Assembly (NCBI GenBank): GCA_963798775.1
Contig: CAWCUK010000004.1
Location: 62,001 to 126,000, forward strand
DNA: 64,000 bases
Source: CAWCUK01 sp963798775
GTDB taxonomy: Bacteria; Bacteroidota; Ignavibacteria; Ignavibacteriales; Ignavibacteriaceae
Reading direction: 5' to 3'
Shown in pieces: positions 1 through 9,323 of the stretch (positions within the stretch are counted from its first letter, which is position 1; each line of letters begins with the position of its first letter). Position numbers and translations under genes: made by a program. A model generated the notes under the pieces. The model made no database searches. It had not been told where the DNA came from and was given only the letters and a program-made list of their open reading frames with translations.

Positions 1-1047
1 CCTCCGACTCCTTCAATGAGAATTATTGTTGATATGATAGAATACTGTACGAAAGAAGTTCCGCAGTGGAATCCGGTTTCCGTAAGCGGTTATCATATTC
101 GTGAAGCAGGCTCTACAGCGGTGCAGGAGTTAGCTTATACTTTGGCCGATGGTTTTGCCTACATTGAAGCGTGTATGGAAAGAGGAATGGATGTTGATGA
201 ATTTGCTCCAAGAATTTCTTTCTTCTTCAATTCTCATTTAGATTTTTTTGAAGAAATTGCTAAATATAGGGCGGCAAGAAAAATTTATGCTAAAAGAATG
301 AGAGAAAAGTACGGAGCTAAAAATCCTCGCTCCTGGTGGCTTCGTTTTCATACTCAAACCGCGGGATGCACTTTAACCGCTCAGCAGCCGGAAAATAATA
401 TTGTTAGAACTGCTTTCCAGGCTTTAGCCGGAGTACTTGGCGGTACTCAATCTCTTCATACTAATTCTATGGATGAAACTCTTGCTTTACCGAGTGAAAA
501 AGCGGTGAAAATCGCGCTTCGTACTCAGCAATTAATCGCTTATGAAACCGGCGTTATAAATACGGTTGATCCTTTGGGAGGAAGTTATTTTGTTGAATCA
601 TTAACAGATAAAATGGAAAAGCAGGCAAATGAAATTTTTGATCAAATAGATTCATTCGGCGGAGTAATTCCCGCGATTGAAGCAGGATATTTTCAAAAAG
701 AAATAGCCGACGCAGCTTATCGTTATCAAAGAGAAGTTGAGAAAAAAGAGAAGTTTATTGTTGGGGTTAATGAATTTGTTGAGAAGGATGAAAAGGTAGA
801 TATTCCTATTTTATATGTTTCGCCCGAAGTTGAAAAGAAACAGAAAAAACTTCTTGCGGAACTAAAGCAAAGCCGAAATCAAGAAGCAGTTAATCAATCA
901 CTTAAAGAAATTAAAACTGCGGCGGCCGACGGCAATAATTTAATGCCGATATTTATTAAAGCCGCGCAAAATTATGTTACTCTTGGTGAAATGATAGGCG
1001 AATTAAAAGAAGTTTTCGGAACATATGAAGAAGCAGCTGTCTTCTAA
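1..1047 (+). CDS. Methylmalonyl-CoA mutase, large (substrate-binding) subunit, 5' partial
   Basis: The reading frame is open from base 1 (residues PPTPSMR), so the true start lies upstream and the internal ATG at 16 is not the start. The protein matches the TIM-barrel part of the adenosylcobalamin-dependent methylmalonyl-CoA mutase family, which interconverts (R)-methylmalonyl-CoA and succinyl-CoA. Typical stretches are SGYHIREAG, RSWWLRFHTQTAGCTLTAQQ, GGTQSLHTNSMDE and DPLGGSYFVE. It ends soon after GELKEVFGTYEE with no C-terminal B12-binding domain, so it is the large subunit of a split enzyme whose cobalamin-binding subunit should be a separate gene outside the window. The stop codon abuts the ATG of the next gene, suggesting co-transcription. 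A related acyl-CoA mutase such as isobutyryl-CoA or ethylmalonyl-CoA mutase cannot be fully excluded. Confidence 0.93.
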   Translation, partial: PPTPSMRIIVDMIEYCTKEVPQWNPVSVSGYHIREAGSTAVQELAYTLADGFAYIEACMERGMDVDEFAPRISFFFNSHLDFFEEIAKYRAARKIYAKRMREKYGAKNPRSWWLRFHTQTAGCTLTAQQPENNIVRTAFQALAGVLGGTQSLHTNSMDETLALPSEKAVKIALRTQQLIAYETGVINTVDPLGGSYFVESLTDKMEKQANEIFDQIDSFGGVIPAIEAGYFQKEIADAAYRYQREVEKKEKFIVGVNEFVEKDEKVDIPILYVSPEVEKKQKKLLAELKQSRNQEAVNQSLKEIKTAAADGNNLMPIFIKAAQNYVTLGEMIGELKEVFGTYEEAAVF

Positions 1048-1926
1048 ATGATTAAAAACTACATCAAATTATTCCGGTTACCGCAATGGATCAAAAATTT
1101 ATTCGTTTTTGTTCCATTGCTTTTCAGCCAAAATCTCTTCCGCGGCAGTTACTTTTTTACTGCGTTATTCGGTTTTTTTCTTTTCTGTATAATTTCAAGT
1201 ATTGTCTATATTATCAATGATATAGTTGATTCAGAGTCAGATAAGCTTCATCCTCAAAAGAAGTTACGTCCCATTCCTTCAGGTAAAATATCAAAGAAAA
1301 ACGGTCTTATTTCAGCGTTTGTTTTGGGTGTAATAGGAGCAGCTTTATTACCGGGAGCAAATGCTCCGTTTATTCTTGTTATTGTTGCTTATTTAATCTT
1401 AAATTTGGCATATTCTTTTGCTTTAAAAAATCTCGTGCTCCTGGATATTTTTAGCATCGCGTTCGGTTTCATGCTCCGGGTAATCGGGGGAGCGGTTATA
1501 ATAAATGTTGAAATTTCTAGTTGGCTAATTTTAACAACTCTTTTCCTTTCATTATTTTTAGCCATTATGAAAAGACAATCGGAATTAAAGCACGTGCTCC
1601 AATCTAATCAAATGGCTGTCAGAAAAGTTCTTGCGCAATATTCACTTGAGTTTACTAATCAAATGGCAACTGTGGCGGCGGCGGGAGTAATAATCTGTTA
1701 CGCACTTTATTCTGTTTCCGATAGAACGGTTCATATTTTTCAAACGGAGAATTTAATTTATACAACTCCCTTTGTCGTTTTCGGTATATTCAGATATCTA
1801 TTTTTGGTACATGTGAATCATAAAGGTGAGAATGCCACCGAAATAATGATTTCGGATCTTCCCATGATTTTTAATGTTGTCTTGTATATATTGGCTACAA
1901 CTTTTATAATTTATAAAGTTGTTTAA
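1048..1926 (+). CDS. UbiA-family prenyltransferase, decaprenyl-phosphate phosphoribosyltransferase-like
   Basis: A 292-residue polytopic membrane protein of the UbiA superfamily. The first Asp-rich motif reads NDIVDSESDKLHPQKKLRPI at about residues 57-76, followed by PSG. The second conserved region reads LLDIFSIAFGFMLRVIGGA. The HPxKxxRP pattern is typical of the branch that contains mycobacterial decaprenyl-phosphate 5-phosphoribosyltransferase, which transfers phosphoribose from PRPP to a polyprenyl phosphate. The likely reaction here is therefore making a polyprenyl-phospho-sugar donor at the inner membrane, but the substrate is inferred from family resemblance only. Its ATG directly follows the mutase stop codon with no gap, an odd functional pairing. 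The partner genes that convert the product to an arabinose donor are not visible nearby. Confidence 0.8.
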   Translation: MIKNYIKLFRLPQWIKNLFVFVPLLFSQNLFRGSYFFTALFGFFLFCIISSIVYIINDIVDSESDKLHPQKKLRPIPSGKISKKNGLISAFVLGVIGAALLPGANAPFILVIVAYLILNLAYSFALKNLVLLDIFSIAFGFMLRVIGGAVIINVEISSWLILTTLFLSLFLAIMKRQSELKHVLQSNQMAVRKVLAQYSLEFTNQMATVAAAGVIICYALYSVSDRTVHIFQTENLIYTTPFVVFGIFRYLFLVHVNHKGENATEIMISDLPMIFNVVLYILATTFIIYKVV

Positions 1927-1927
1927 A

Positions 1928-2419
1928 ATGAAAAAAAATCTGTTAATACAAATTTCTTATTTCTGTTTTTTAATCCTTTTTATTTTAATATTTTGGGGAT
2001 GTTCTTCTTCTAAAGCAAAAGACCCTAAACCTTTATTAAACATTGAGTTTGGGAGTCTTAATTCATGGATAAATTTAATGCCCGGTTCTCCTTCTACTTT
2101 TAATTTCTCGGGGATAATTTCTATTAAAAATAATAATCATTTTGTAGTAGACTCTATTAAATTTTTCGATGTGAAAGTTTATCAGAATAAACAGCTTGTT
2201 TATAAATATGCTCCCGAAATAAAAAGACTTAATTCTACCGGAATTAAATCTCTTGCTCCCGGTGATTCAGTTTTATTTCGATTTGGTACAAAACAAGGAT
2301 TAACTTTAAATGATAAAATAAACGACCATGATCCCATTATTACCGAAGTTTCTTTTTCCTTCGATACATTTATTCTTCGGTACAAATCTGACGAAATTAA
2401 AATTAACAAAGTTTATTAA
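1928..2419 (+). CDS. Hypothetical lipoprotein
   Basis: I prefer the ATG at 1928, one base after the upstream stop, over a TTG at 1919 that overlaps the prenyltransferase gene. The protein (about 163 residues) begins MKKN, has a hydrophobic stretch and a lipobox FWGCSS, so the Cys should be lipidated. The mature part is a small, probably beta-rich domain (for example FSGIISIKNNNHFVVDS and APGDSVLFRFG). That pattern recalls LEA14/Ig-like lipoprotein domains, but I cannot assign a family. The stop overlaps the ATG of the next gene by one base, so it is probably translated with the CorC-like protein. Confidence 0.7.
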   Translation: MKKNLLIQISYFCFLILFILIFWGCSSSKAKDPKPLLNIEFGSLNSWINLMPGSPSTFNFSGIISIKNNNHFVVDSIKFFDVKVYQNKQLVYKYAPEIKRLNSTGIKSLAPGDSVLFRFGTKQGLTLNDKINDHDPIITEVSFSFDTFILRYKSDEIKINKVY

Positions 2420-3666
2420 TGCTGATAAATGATCTAATTATATTATTAATTCTCGTAGTTATAAGCGCCTTCTTCTCAGGCTCTGAAATAGCGTTTGTGG
2501 TTTCGAATAAAATTAAAATTGAAATAAGAGCTAGAAAAAATAATCTTTCTGCAAAGGGAGCATTACATTTTACCAATAATCCTCAGGAATTTTTTTCTAC
2601 AATTTTAATAGCGAATAATGTAGTTAATATTGCGTTTGCTTCAATAAGTACAATTATGCTCGCGGCGGCTTTCGGTTTAAATGATTTTAGTATTTTGCTA
2701 ATTTCCACTTTTGTACTACTAATTTTCGGGGAATTGATTCCAAAATATTTTTCAAGAGAATTGGCGGATAGAGTAGTTTTAATCTCAGCTTTGCCTATTC
2801 GTGTAATTTCTATTGCTCTTTATCCGATTGTAAAAATCACAACTTCTTTATCTTCTCTTTTAACTCAATCTTCAAGTGTTACCGAAGAAAATATAAATTA
2901 TCTTTTTAGTAAAGAGGATATTGAATCTTTAGTAAAAGAAAGTCATGAAGCTGGTGTTGTAAACAAAAATGAAAGTGATATAATCTCTAAAGTTTTAGAC
3001 TTAGGTGAACAGCGTGTTTATGAAGCTATGCGGCCAAGAACTGAAATTGTAGGAATAGAGTCTGATAAAACTATTGAGGAAGCGATTGATCTGTTTATAG
3101 AATCAGGTTATTCAAAACTTTTGGTTTTTGAGGATAATCTTGATAATATTAAAGGATTAATTTTTGCTTACGATATTTTCAAACGTCCTAAAACTCTTCA
3201 AAGCTTAATAAAAGAGGTGATTTTTATTCCCGAAACTAAAAAAACTTTTGATACTCTGAATGAATTTTTAAGCAAAGGAGCGTCAATAGCGGTTGTTATT
3301 GATGAATTCGGTGGAACCGCGGGAATAATAACAATGGAAGATATTATTGAAGAATTATTCGGCGAAATTAGAGATGAGTATGATATTGAAGAAAATATCT
3401 GTAGAAGAGTTGCCCCAAATACATATTTGATTAGCGGAAAAGTTGAAGTTGATTATATAAATGAAAAGTACGAATTAGATGTTCCAACGGGTGATTATGA
3501 AACTATAGCTGGATATTTAACTTCTCGTCTGGGAAGAATTCCTGCGCAAGGTGAAAATATAGTTTTGGACGATTTTAATATTTTAATTGCCAGGGCAACA
3601 CAAATAAAAATTGATGTTATCAAGCTTGTCACAAATTCTGAAACATCAAATTATTCCTCAATTTAA
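2419..3666 (+). CDS. CNNM/HlyC-CorC family membrane protein with CBS pair (GldE-like)
   Basis: A 415-residue protein with the standard three-part layout. An N-terminal DUF21/CNNM transmembrane domain covers roughly residues 1-160, starting LLILVVISAFFSGSEIAF. A tandem CBS pair lies at about 195-315 and includes AMRPRTEIVGI and VVIDEFGGTAGIITMEDIIE. A C-terminal CorC_HlyC domain begins near residue 330. Members export or sense Mg2+ and other divalent cations. In Bacteroidota the homologue GldE accompanies gliding and T9SS genes, but no other gld gene is in the window, so the transporter role is the safer call. The start overlaps the lipoprotein stop (taATG). No terminator is obvious downstream. 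Confidence 0.88.
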   Translation: MLINDLIILLILVVISAFFSGSEIAFVVSNKIKIEIRARKNNLSAKGALHFTNNPQEFFSTILIANNVVNIAFASISTIMLAAAFGLNDFSILLISTFVLLIFGELIPKYFSRELADRVVLISALPIRVISIALYPIVKITTSLSSLLTQSSSVTEENINYLFSKEDIESLVKESHEAGVVNKNESDIISKVLDLGEQRVYEAMRPRTEIVGIESDKTIEEAIDLFIESGYSKLLVFEDNLDNIKGLIFAYDIFKRPKTLQSLIKEVIFIPETKKTFDTLNEFLSKGASIAVVIDEFGGTAGIITMEDIIEELFGEIRDEYDIEENICRRVAPNTYLISGKVEVDYINEKYELDVPTGDYETIAGYLTSRLGRIPAQGENIVLDDFNILIARATQIKIDVIKLVTNSETSNYSSI

Positions 3667-3722
3667 CTTCTTTTTCAGTGTAACCATTTACTTTAAAACT
3701 TTCCTCTTAACTTTGGTACTTG

Positions 3723-3736
3723 AGCTAAAATTAGCT
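3723..3736. repeat. Small near-palindrome upstream of tgt
   Basis: The 14 bases read AGCTAAAATTAGCT: 6-base arms separated by AA. It lies about 50 bp before the tgt start in a 122-bp gap. The loop is too short for an RNA hairpin, so an operator for a dimeric DNA-binding protein is more plausible, or it is chance in AT-rich DNA. Confidence 0.25.
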
Positions 3737-3788
3737 TAAATTTGTAAACTAAAAATTAAATTGATTTAAGAAGCGGATATAGATAAAT

Positions 3789-4939
3789 TTGTTAAGTTTT
3801 AACTTAATTTCAAAAGATAAAGATACTAAGGCGAGAGCGGGATATTTTGAGACTGATCATGGTGCTGTTGAAACTCCTATTTTTATGCCTGTCGGAACTC
3901 AAGGTACTGTAAAAGCGGTTAATCAGAGTTATTTAAAGACGATATAAAAGCTCAAATAGTTCTTTCAAATACTTATCATCTTTATTTGCGGCCGGGAACT
4001 GAAATATTAGAAAAAGCCGGCGGCCTTCATAAATTTATGAATTGGCGGAAACCAATATTAACAGATAGCGGCGGGTATCAAGTTTTCAGCCTTGCGGAAT
4101 TAAGAAAATTAAAACAAGACGGCGTAGAATTTAGTTCTCATTTAGACGGTTCAAAACATTTTTTCACTCCGGAAAAAGTTATTAAAATTCAAAGAAGTAT
4201 CGGTTCCGATATAAATATGGTCTTGGATGAATGTACCCCGTATCCTTGCGATTATGAATACGCAGAAAATTCAACTCGTTTAACATCGAATTGGGCACTG
4301 CTTAATAAAGAGGCTTTTGATACAACATCTCCGCTATACGGGCATAAACAATTTTTATTTGGAATTATCCAGGGCAGTGTTTATAAAGATTTGCGGGAAA
4401 AATCCGCGGAAGATTTAATTAAATTAGATTTTGACGGATACGCGATAGGCGGTTTAGCAGTCGGCGAACCCGCTGATGTTATGTATGATTTGGTAAATTT
4501 TACAACCGATTTTATGCCGGAAAATAAACCTCGTTATTTAATGGGAGTTGGAAGGCCGGAAAATATTCTTGAAGCAATCGAACGAGGTGTTGATATGTTT
4601 GATTGTGTTATGCCTACCAGGAATGCAAGAAATTCATATTTATTTACGTCAAACGGTGTTCTTGCAATGCGCAACGCCAAACATAAAGACGATTTTACCA
4701 CAATTGATGAAAATTGTAATTGTTATACTTGTAAAAATTATACAAAGGCTTATTTACGGCATTTATTTATTGCCAAAGAAATTTTAGCTTTAGAACTAGC
4801 AAGTATCCATAATCTTCATTTTTATTTGAATTTGGTAAAAGAAGCAAGAAAAAAAATAATTGATGGTGATTTCAAAAATTGGAAATCAGAAATAATAAAA
4901 AAAATAACATTAAACGGAAAAAATAACCAGGAGGATTAA
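3789..4939 (+). CDS. tgt: tRNA-guanine transglycosylase (frameshifted)
   Basis: Tgt exchanges the wobble guanine of GUN tRNAs for preQ1 in queuosine synthesis. The reading begins at a TTG (3789) and gives LLSFNLISKDKDTKARAGYF, then ETPIFMPVGTQGTVKA. It hits a stop at 3945. The other frame resumes at 3941 with DIKAQIVLSNTYHLYLRPGT and runs to the end. One missing base between about 3936 and 3943 explains this. Hallmarks in the intact part are TDSGGYQVFSL, GGLAVGE, MGVGRPENILEAIERGVDMF and DCVMPTRNAR, which carry the catalytic Asp residues. The zinc ligands CNCYTC are followed by a distal His in NLHFYLNL. It sits directly before yajC, a common pairing. The start is uncertain because the Shine-Dalgarno is weak. 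The defect looks like a sequence error, not decay, since all key residues are kept. Confidence 0.92.
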
Positions 4940-4940
4940 C

Positions 4941-5258
4941 TTGGAAACATTATTAGCAATGGCACCCCCGGCAGGAGAAGGCGGCGGAGGCGGAAATTTA
5001 ATTAGCACCATCATAATGTTTGGAGCCATTTTCTTAATTTTTTATTTCATGATCATAAGACCGCAGCAGAAACGATCTAAAGAAAGAGAAAAAATGCTTT
5101 CGAATATTGAGAAGGGTGATAAAATTATTACCAGTGGCGGTTTGCATGCTACTATTGCCGGTCTTGATGAGAAAACTGTTCTTCTTGATGTTGGTGATAA
5201 AGTTAAATTAAAATTTGAACGCTCAGCAATCAGTACAATAGTTTCTAGTAAAGAATAG
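4941..5258 (+). CDS. yajC: Preprotein translocase subunit YajC
   Basis: A 105-residue inner-membrane protein that accompanies SecDF in Sec-dependent export. A glycine-rich N-terminus precedes one membrane segment (ISTIIMFGAIFLIFYFMII) and the family signature RPQQKRSKEREKML, followed by the cytoplasmic domain with GDKIITSGGLHATI. The start is a TTG, supported by a perfect AGGAGG at 4929-4934 six bases upstream. It lies one base after the tgt stop. secD and secF, which often follow, are absent here; ribBA follows instead. Confidence 0.93.
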   Translation: METLLAMAPPAGEGGGGGNLISTIIMFGAIFLIFYFMIIRPQQKRSKEREKMLSNIEKGDKIITSGGLHATIAGLDEKTVLLDVGDKVKLKFERSAISTIVSSKE

Positions 5259-5295
5259 TTCAAATATTAAAAGATTATAAATATTAGGTATTAAA

Positions 5296-6517
5296 ATGTT
5301 TTGTTCAGTTGAAGAAGCTGTTGAAGAAATCAAAAATGGCAAAGTTATTATTGTTGTTGATGATGAAGATAGAGAAAATGAAGGCGATTTTGTTTGCGCC
5401 GCCGAATATGTAACTCCCGATATAGTTAATTTTATGGTTACGCACGGAAGAGGAATGCTTTGCGCAGCCCTAAGCGGTAATAAACTTGATCAACTGGGAC
5501 TGCCTTTAATGGTAGATAATAATTCTGCTTTACACGGCACTCAATTTACTGTTACCGTTGACGCAACAGAAGGAACAACTACCGGTATATCGGCCGCGGA
5601 TAGAGCTTTAACAATTAAAAAATTAATTGATGATAATTCTACCGCCGCAGATTTCGCGCGTCCCGGACATATTTTTCCTCTCCGTGCTTTCGAAGGCGGC
5701 GTACTTAGAAGAGCCGGACATACCGAAGCTGCTGTTGATCTTGCGGCTATTGCTAATCTTAAACCGGCCGGTGTTCTTTGCGAAATACTTAAAGAAAACG
5801 GCGAAATGGCCAGGGTTCCTGAACTTTTACAAGTGGCCGAAAAATTTAATCTTAAAAGTTACTACCGTTAAAGATATAATTCAGTACAGAATTAAAAAAG
5901 AAAGATTAATAGAAAAAGTAGCCGATGTTGATTTTCCTACACAGCACGGTAAATTTCATCTTTATTTATACAAAAGTTTTGTTGATAATAAAGAACACGT
6001 GGCTCTTGTTAAAGGAGAAATAAAACCGGAAATACCTGTCCTTGTAAGAATGCATTCAGAATGCTTAACCGGCGATGTTTTTCATTCTCTCCGATGCGAT
6101 TGTCATGATCAATTAAATTCGGCTCTTGACCAAATTGCCGAAGAAGGAACCGGAATTCTTGTTTATATGAGGCAAGAGGGAAGGGGAATCGGCTTAGAGA
6201 ATAAAATAAAAGCATATGGACTGCAAGATGAAGGCAAAGATACCGTTGAAGCTAATGAAGCGCTCGGCTTTAAAGCCGATCTGCGCGATTACGGAATTGG
6301 AGCGCAAATTCTTCTTGATCTCGGTGTGAATAAAATCAGACTTTTAACTAATAATCCTAAAAAAGTTATAGGCCTTAAAGGTTACGGTTTAGAAATTGTT
6401 GAACGGGTTCCGATTGAAATGATACCGAATGAAGTAAATGAAAGATATCTTAAAACTAAACGTGATAAGTTAGGCCATCTTATTTTAGAAAATATTCATA
6501 TAAAAGAGACTGAATAA
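5296..6517 (+). CDS. ribBA: Bifunctional DHBP synthase / GTP cyclohydrolase II (frameshifted)
   Basis: This enzyme catalyses two entry steps of riboflavin synthesis. The N-terminal RibB half (to about residue 190) shows VVDDEDRENEGDFVCAAE and DFARPGHIFPLRA. The C-terminal RibA half shows the zinc-binding cysteines in CLTGDVFHSLRCDC, then MRQEGRGIGLENKI and LLTNNPKKV. The first frame stops at 5871 with ...FNLKSYYR, whereas the second frame reads FNLKVTTVKDIIQYRIKKER. An extra A in the run at 5854-5857 accounts for it. The motifs are intact in both halves, so one continuous protein of about 406 residues is expected. Its stop codon lies inside the following terminator. Confidence 0.93.
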
Positions 6518-6530
6518 GTCTCTTTTTTTT
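6502..6530 (+). terminator. Rho-independent terminator after ribBA
   Basis: A 9-bp stem (AAAAGAGAC with GTCTCTTTT) encloses a 7-base loop that contains the ribBA stop codon, and runs into an uninterrupted T tract ending at 6530. It closes the tgt-yajC-ribBA run. Confidence 0.85.
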
Positions 6531-6857
6531 ATTCTACTCTCTTCGTACAAATTATATTCCCGATTAAAATGTATTTAGAGGCCTGTCTAAAAAGTAAAAA
6601 ATGTCATTTCCTAAGAGCAAAACAACTGAAAAATCTTTCCTCAAATTATTAACTTTTTAAATATAAAAACGCAGACTGAAATCTGCGCCTTCCAATTATC
6701 TTTCTTCAATTGTTCATTGTTCGTTTTTAGTTGTTAATTGCGAAGCAACGCGACGCCAACTTTTTTTGATAAAATATTTACAGTGAATGAGTACATATAT
6801 TAAAAGAAATTTATTTATGTTTAAAAAGCACTACAATTTATTAAAGGAGTTTTTACA
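6531..6857. other. Gene-free stretch with repeat-like remnants
   Basis: I see no coding frame here. The stretch contains GAGGCCTGTCTAAAAAG at 6578-6594, which resembles the ends of some insertion sequences. It also has a short hairpin at 6670-6687 and a run of overlapping TTGTTCATTG/TTAGTTGTTAATTG words at about 6708-6740. Its last 100 bases should hold the promoter of the downstream protease gene; TATGTTTA at 6816-6823 is close to the -7 consensus but has no matching upstream TTG. No transposase fragment is detectable. Confidence 0.5.
6670..6687 (-). repeat. Small hairpin followed by T-run on the minus strand
   Basis: Six-base arms CGCAGA and TCTGCG enclose a 6-base loop. On the minus strand the stem is followed by five T, giving a terminator-like shape, but no minus-strand gene lies just upstream of it. 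A dispersed short repeat or the relic of one is more likely. Confidence 0.4.
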
Positions 6858-8190
6858 GTGCGTAATTTGTTTTTAATAATTATTATTTGTGTGTCTTTTG
6901 CTTTTTCTTCTTATCCCCAAAAAAAAGTTTATGTAGCGCAAATTGAAACCGAAATAGATCTGGGACTTTCTCCTTATATAAGCCGCGCTATTTCCGAAGC
7001 GGAAAAAGCCGGCGCCAAAGCTATTATTTTTAAAGTAAATACTTTCGGGGGAAGGGTTGACGCCGCTACACAAATTAAAGGACGCGATTTTAGCAAGCAA
7101 AATAATGACAATCGCTTTTATAAATAACCGCGCTGTTTCAGCCGGCGCATTAATTTCACTTTCCTGCCAAAAAATTGTAATGGCTCCCGGCGCTTTAATC
7201 GGCGCGGCCACTGTTGTTGATCAGTCGGGACAAAAACTGAGTGAAAAATATCAAGCTTATATGCGCTCGGAAATGAGATCTACAGCGGAAAAAAATGGAA
7301 GAAGGTCTGATATTGCGCAAGGAATGGTTGATGAAAGAATTTCAATTCCCGGAATTGTTGACAGCACGGAATTAGTTTCGTTAACTACCGATGAAGCTTT
7401 AAAATATGGAATTGCTGATTCAACCGCGGAAAGTTTAGATGAAGTTTTAGCTGATTTTGGGTTACAAGGCGCGAAAATAATATATACGAAAACTAATTGG
7501 GCGGAAGAAGTAGTTAAATTTCTTCATAACCCTATTGTTTCTTCAATTTTGATGATGATTGGTTTTGTGGGATTATTCATCGAAATTAAAACTCCCGGCT
7601 GGGGAATGGCCGGCACTCTCGGAATTTTAGCTTTGGCTTTATTTTTCGGTTCTTCTTATATTCTTCAATTGGCTTCAGTAATTGAAATAGTAGTTTTTAT
7701 AATTGGATTAATTCTTCTTGCTCTTGAGGTTTTTGTTATTCCCGGTTTTGGAGCCGCAGGAATTATAGGCATTTTAATGATAGTTGGTTCATTATTTTTG
7801 TCCCTTATAGGAGGAATGCCTTTTTTTGATATGCGTTCAATTTCAGTTGCTTTAATTCAGCTTTCTTCTGCTTCAGTCGCTTCTATAATTGTAATAGTTA
7901 TACTTGTAAAACTTTTGCCAAAAAGCTCAACTTTTAACCGGCTGATTTTAGCGGAATCAGAAAGTGCCGAAAGCGGATTTGTTTCTTATCCTTCCGAAAA
8001 AGAATTAATTGGTACAGAAGGAGTGGCGTTAACAACTTTACGTCCGGCGGGTTCAGCCGAATTTAACGGCAAAAGATTTGATGTAGTTGCCGATTGGGAA
8101 TATATTCAAAAAGGAAAAAGAGTTAAAGTGTTAAGAGTAGAAGGAATAAAAGTGGTTGTGCAGGAAGTAAAAGAGGAAGTTCCGAGTTAA
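6858..8190 (+). CDS. NfeD-family membrane ClpP-class serine protease (frameshifted)
   Basis: The start is a GTG at 6858 with AAAGGAG about 8 bases upstream, followed by a signal peptide (LFLIIIICVSFAFSSYPQ). A ClpP/SppA-like domain follows: the strand IIFKVNTFGGRVDAA, then the nucleophile region AVSAGALISLSC and a probable catalytic Lys near STAEKNGR. Four or five membrane segments follow (for example SILMMIGFVGLFIEIKTPGW), then a C-terminal OB-fold NfeD domain with EGVALTTLRPAGSAEFNG. The first frame runs into nonsense after QIKGRD and stops at 7127. The second reads KDAILASKIMTIAFINN. One extra G at 7080-7081 reconciles them. The family cleaves stomatin-like membrane proteins, but no stomatin gene is adjacent here. 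Confidence 0.88.
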
Positions 8191-8206
8191 ATATTTTCAA
8201 ATTAAA

Positions 8207-8244
8207 AAAGGTGATTATCGATTAAATAATCACCTTTAATTTTT
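8207..8244 (+). terminator. Rho-independent terminator after the NfeD protease
   Basis: A perfect 12-bp stem (AAAGGTGATTAT with ATAATCACCTTT) has a 7-base loop and is followed by AATTTTT. An A-rich flank on the left means it could also work for the convergent lipoprotein gene that ends at 8318. Confidence 0.85.
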
Positions 8245-8317
8245 AAAAGTTTTACTGAGTTAAAGCAATTCCACTAAATTAATGTTTTCCATGTGTTCAG
8301 TTTTTCTGCCTTTCTGT

Positions 8318-9310
8318 TTACCTTGCGGGAGTCGGCATTTCCATTGTGAAACTTACATCAACAGTAGTTTGTGTTTTTGACTTTTGCAGCATTCCGTTTG
8401 TAACATTAAAATAAATTTTTCCGTTTGCGGTAGTTTTAGGTTTTTCAAATTCATAATTGGCGCCGCGTTCAGTAATTTTGGTTTTCCCTTCTACTTTAGT
8501 GTCTAATGTTGCATTAATTACTGCAATTTTATCGCTGTTCATTTTTTCTAAACCGGTTATTTTATACTTATAAGTGTTTTGCATTTTGAAAACCATAAAT
8601 TGGGAAGGAGGCTGAGTAAAAGACCATGCAGAATCTTTTGCTGTTTGATTTTCAGGTATTTGCCTAAAAAGCTGAACCATTAATGGTTTAATTGCACCGT
8701 CAACAATGTTCTGCCGTAACTGCAGTTTTTCATCGGTTGTAACTGAATCCGCAAAGCCTTTCATATCTAAAAATTTAGACACAATTTTATCGGCACGGAA
8801 AATCTCTAATATTTCGCCGGTTTTTGATATTCTTAGCGCGAACGGATTATTTATTAAAGCTTCATATTCAACATATTTATCAAGTTCTGCGGAATCTTTG
8901 GTAACACCGGATTGATAAGAAAAATGCTGGTTATTCGCGTCCGCGTCCAGTTTAACTGAGGAAATAGTACAGTTAAATTCATTAACACTATCTTGATCGG
9001 TTGAATTTAGATTTAAATTCACTAGATAAATAATCGTCTGTTTTACATTTTGAGATACAGTAGTATCGGCTTTTATTGTTTGATGATCTTCAGAAATATT
9101 AGTTATTCTATATTTGTAATCTTTCCCTTTTTCAAAATTATACCTTAATAAGAAGCTTTCATTAGGATTTTCAACCGGGGTGGTTTTTACATCGGAAGTA
9201 TCATATTGAAAATTATCTTGAGGTTTTTTTACATCTTCATTTTTTTCGCTCTTGTTTCCGCATCCTACAAATAAGAATGCCGCAAGAACAAAATATTTAA
9301 TATATTTCAT
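8318..9310 (-). CDS. Hypothetical lipoprotein, DUF6263-like
   Basis: A 330-residue exported protein. The N-terminus MKYIKYFVLAAFLFVGCGN is a lipoprotein signal peptide with the lipobox LFVGC. A low-complexity polar linker follows, then a beta-rich domain with repeated strand patterns such as YNFEKGKDYKYRITN and INNPFALRISKTGEI. The layout (total-substitution phrase on PFALRISKTGEILE, late strand GKIYFNVTNGMLQKS) resembles the DUF6263 group of Bacteroidota lipoproteins. That assignment is from memory and unsure, and no function is known. It starts 13 bases after the muramidase gene ends, so the two are probably one transcript. Confidence 0.75.
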   Translation of the reverse strand: MKYIKYFVLAAFLFVGCGNKSEKNEDVKKPQDNFQYDTSDVKTTPVENPNESFLLRYNFEKGKDYKYRITNISEDHQTIKADTTVSQNVKQTIIYLVNLNLNSTDQDSVNEFNCTISSVKLDADANNQHFSYQSGVTKDSAELDKYVEYEALINNPFALRISKTGEILEIFRADKIVSKFLDMKGFADSVTTDEKLQLRQNIVDGAIKPLMVQLFRQIPENQTAKDSAWSFTQPPSQFMVFKMQNTYKYKITGLEKMNSDKIAVINATLDTKVEGKTKITERGANYEFEKPKTTANGKIYFNVTNGMLQKSKTQTTVDVSFTMEMPTPAR

Positions 9311-9323
9311 TCACTTTTCCTTT

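Noticed and set aside
3789..4939. Programmed frameshift in tgt
   Set aside because: There is no slippery heptamer or downstream structure at 3936-3947, tgt is not known for recoding, and similar breaks occur in many unrelated genes nearby.
5259..5295. FMN riboswitch before ribBA
   Set aside because: The gap is only 37 bases with no RFN-like conserved segments; ribBA appears to be transcribed with tgt and yajC.
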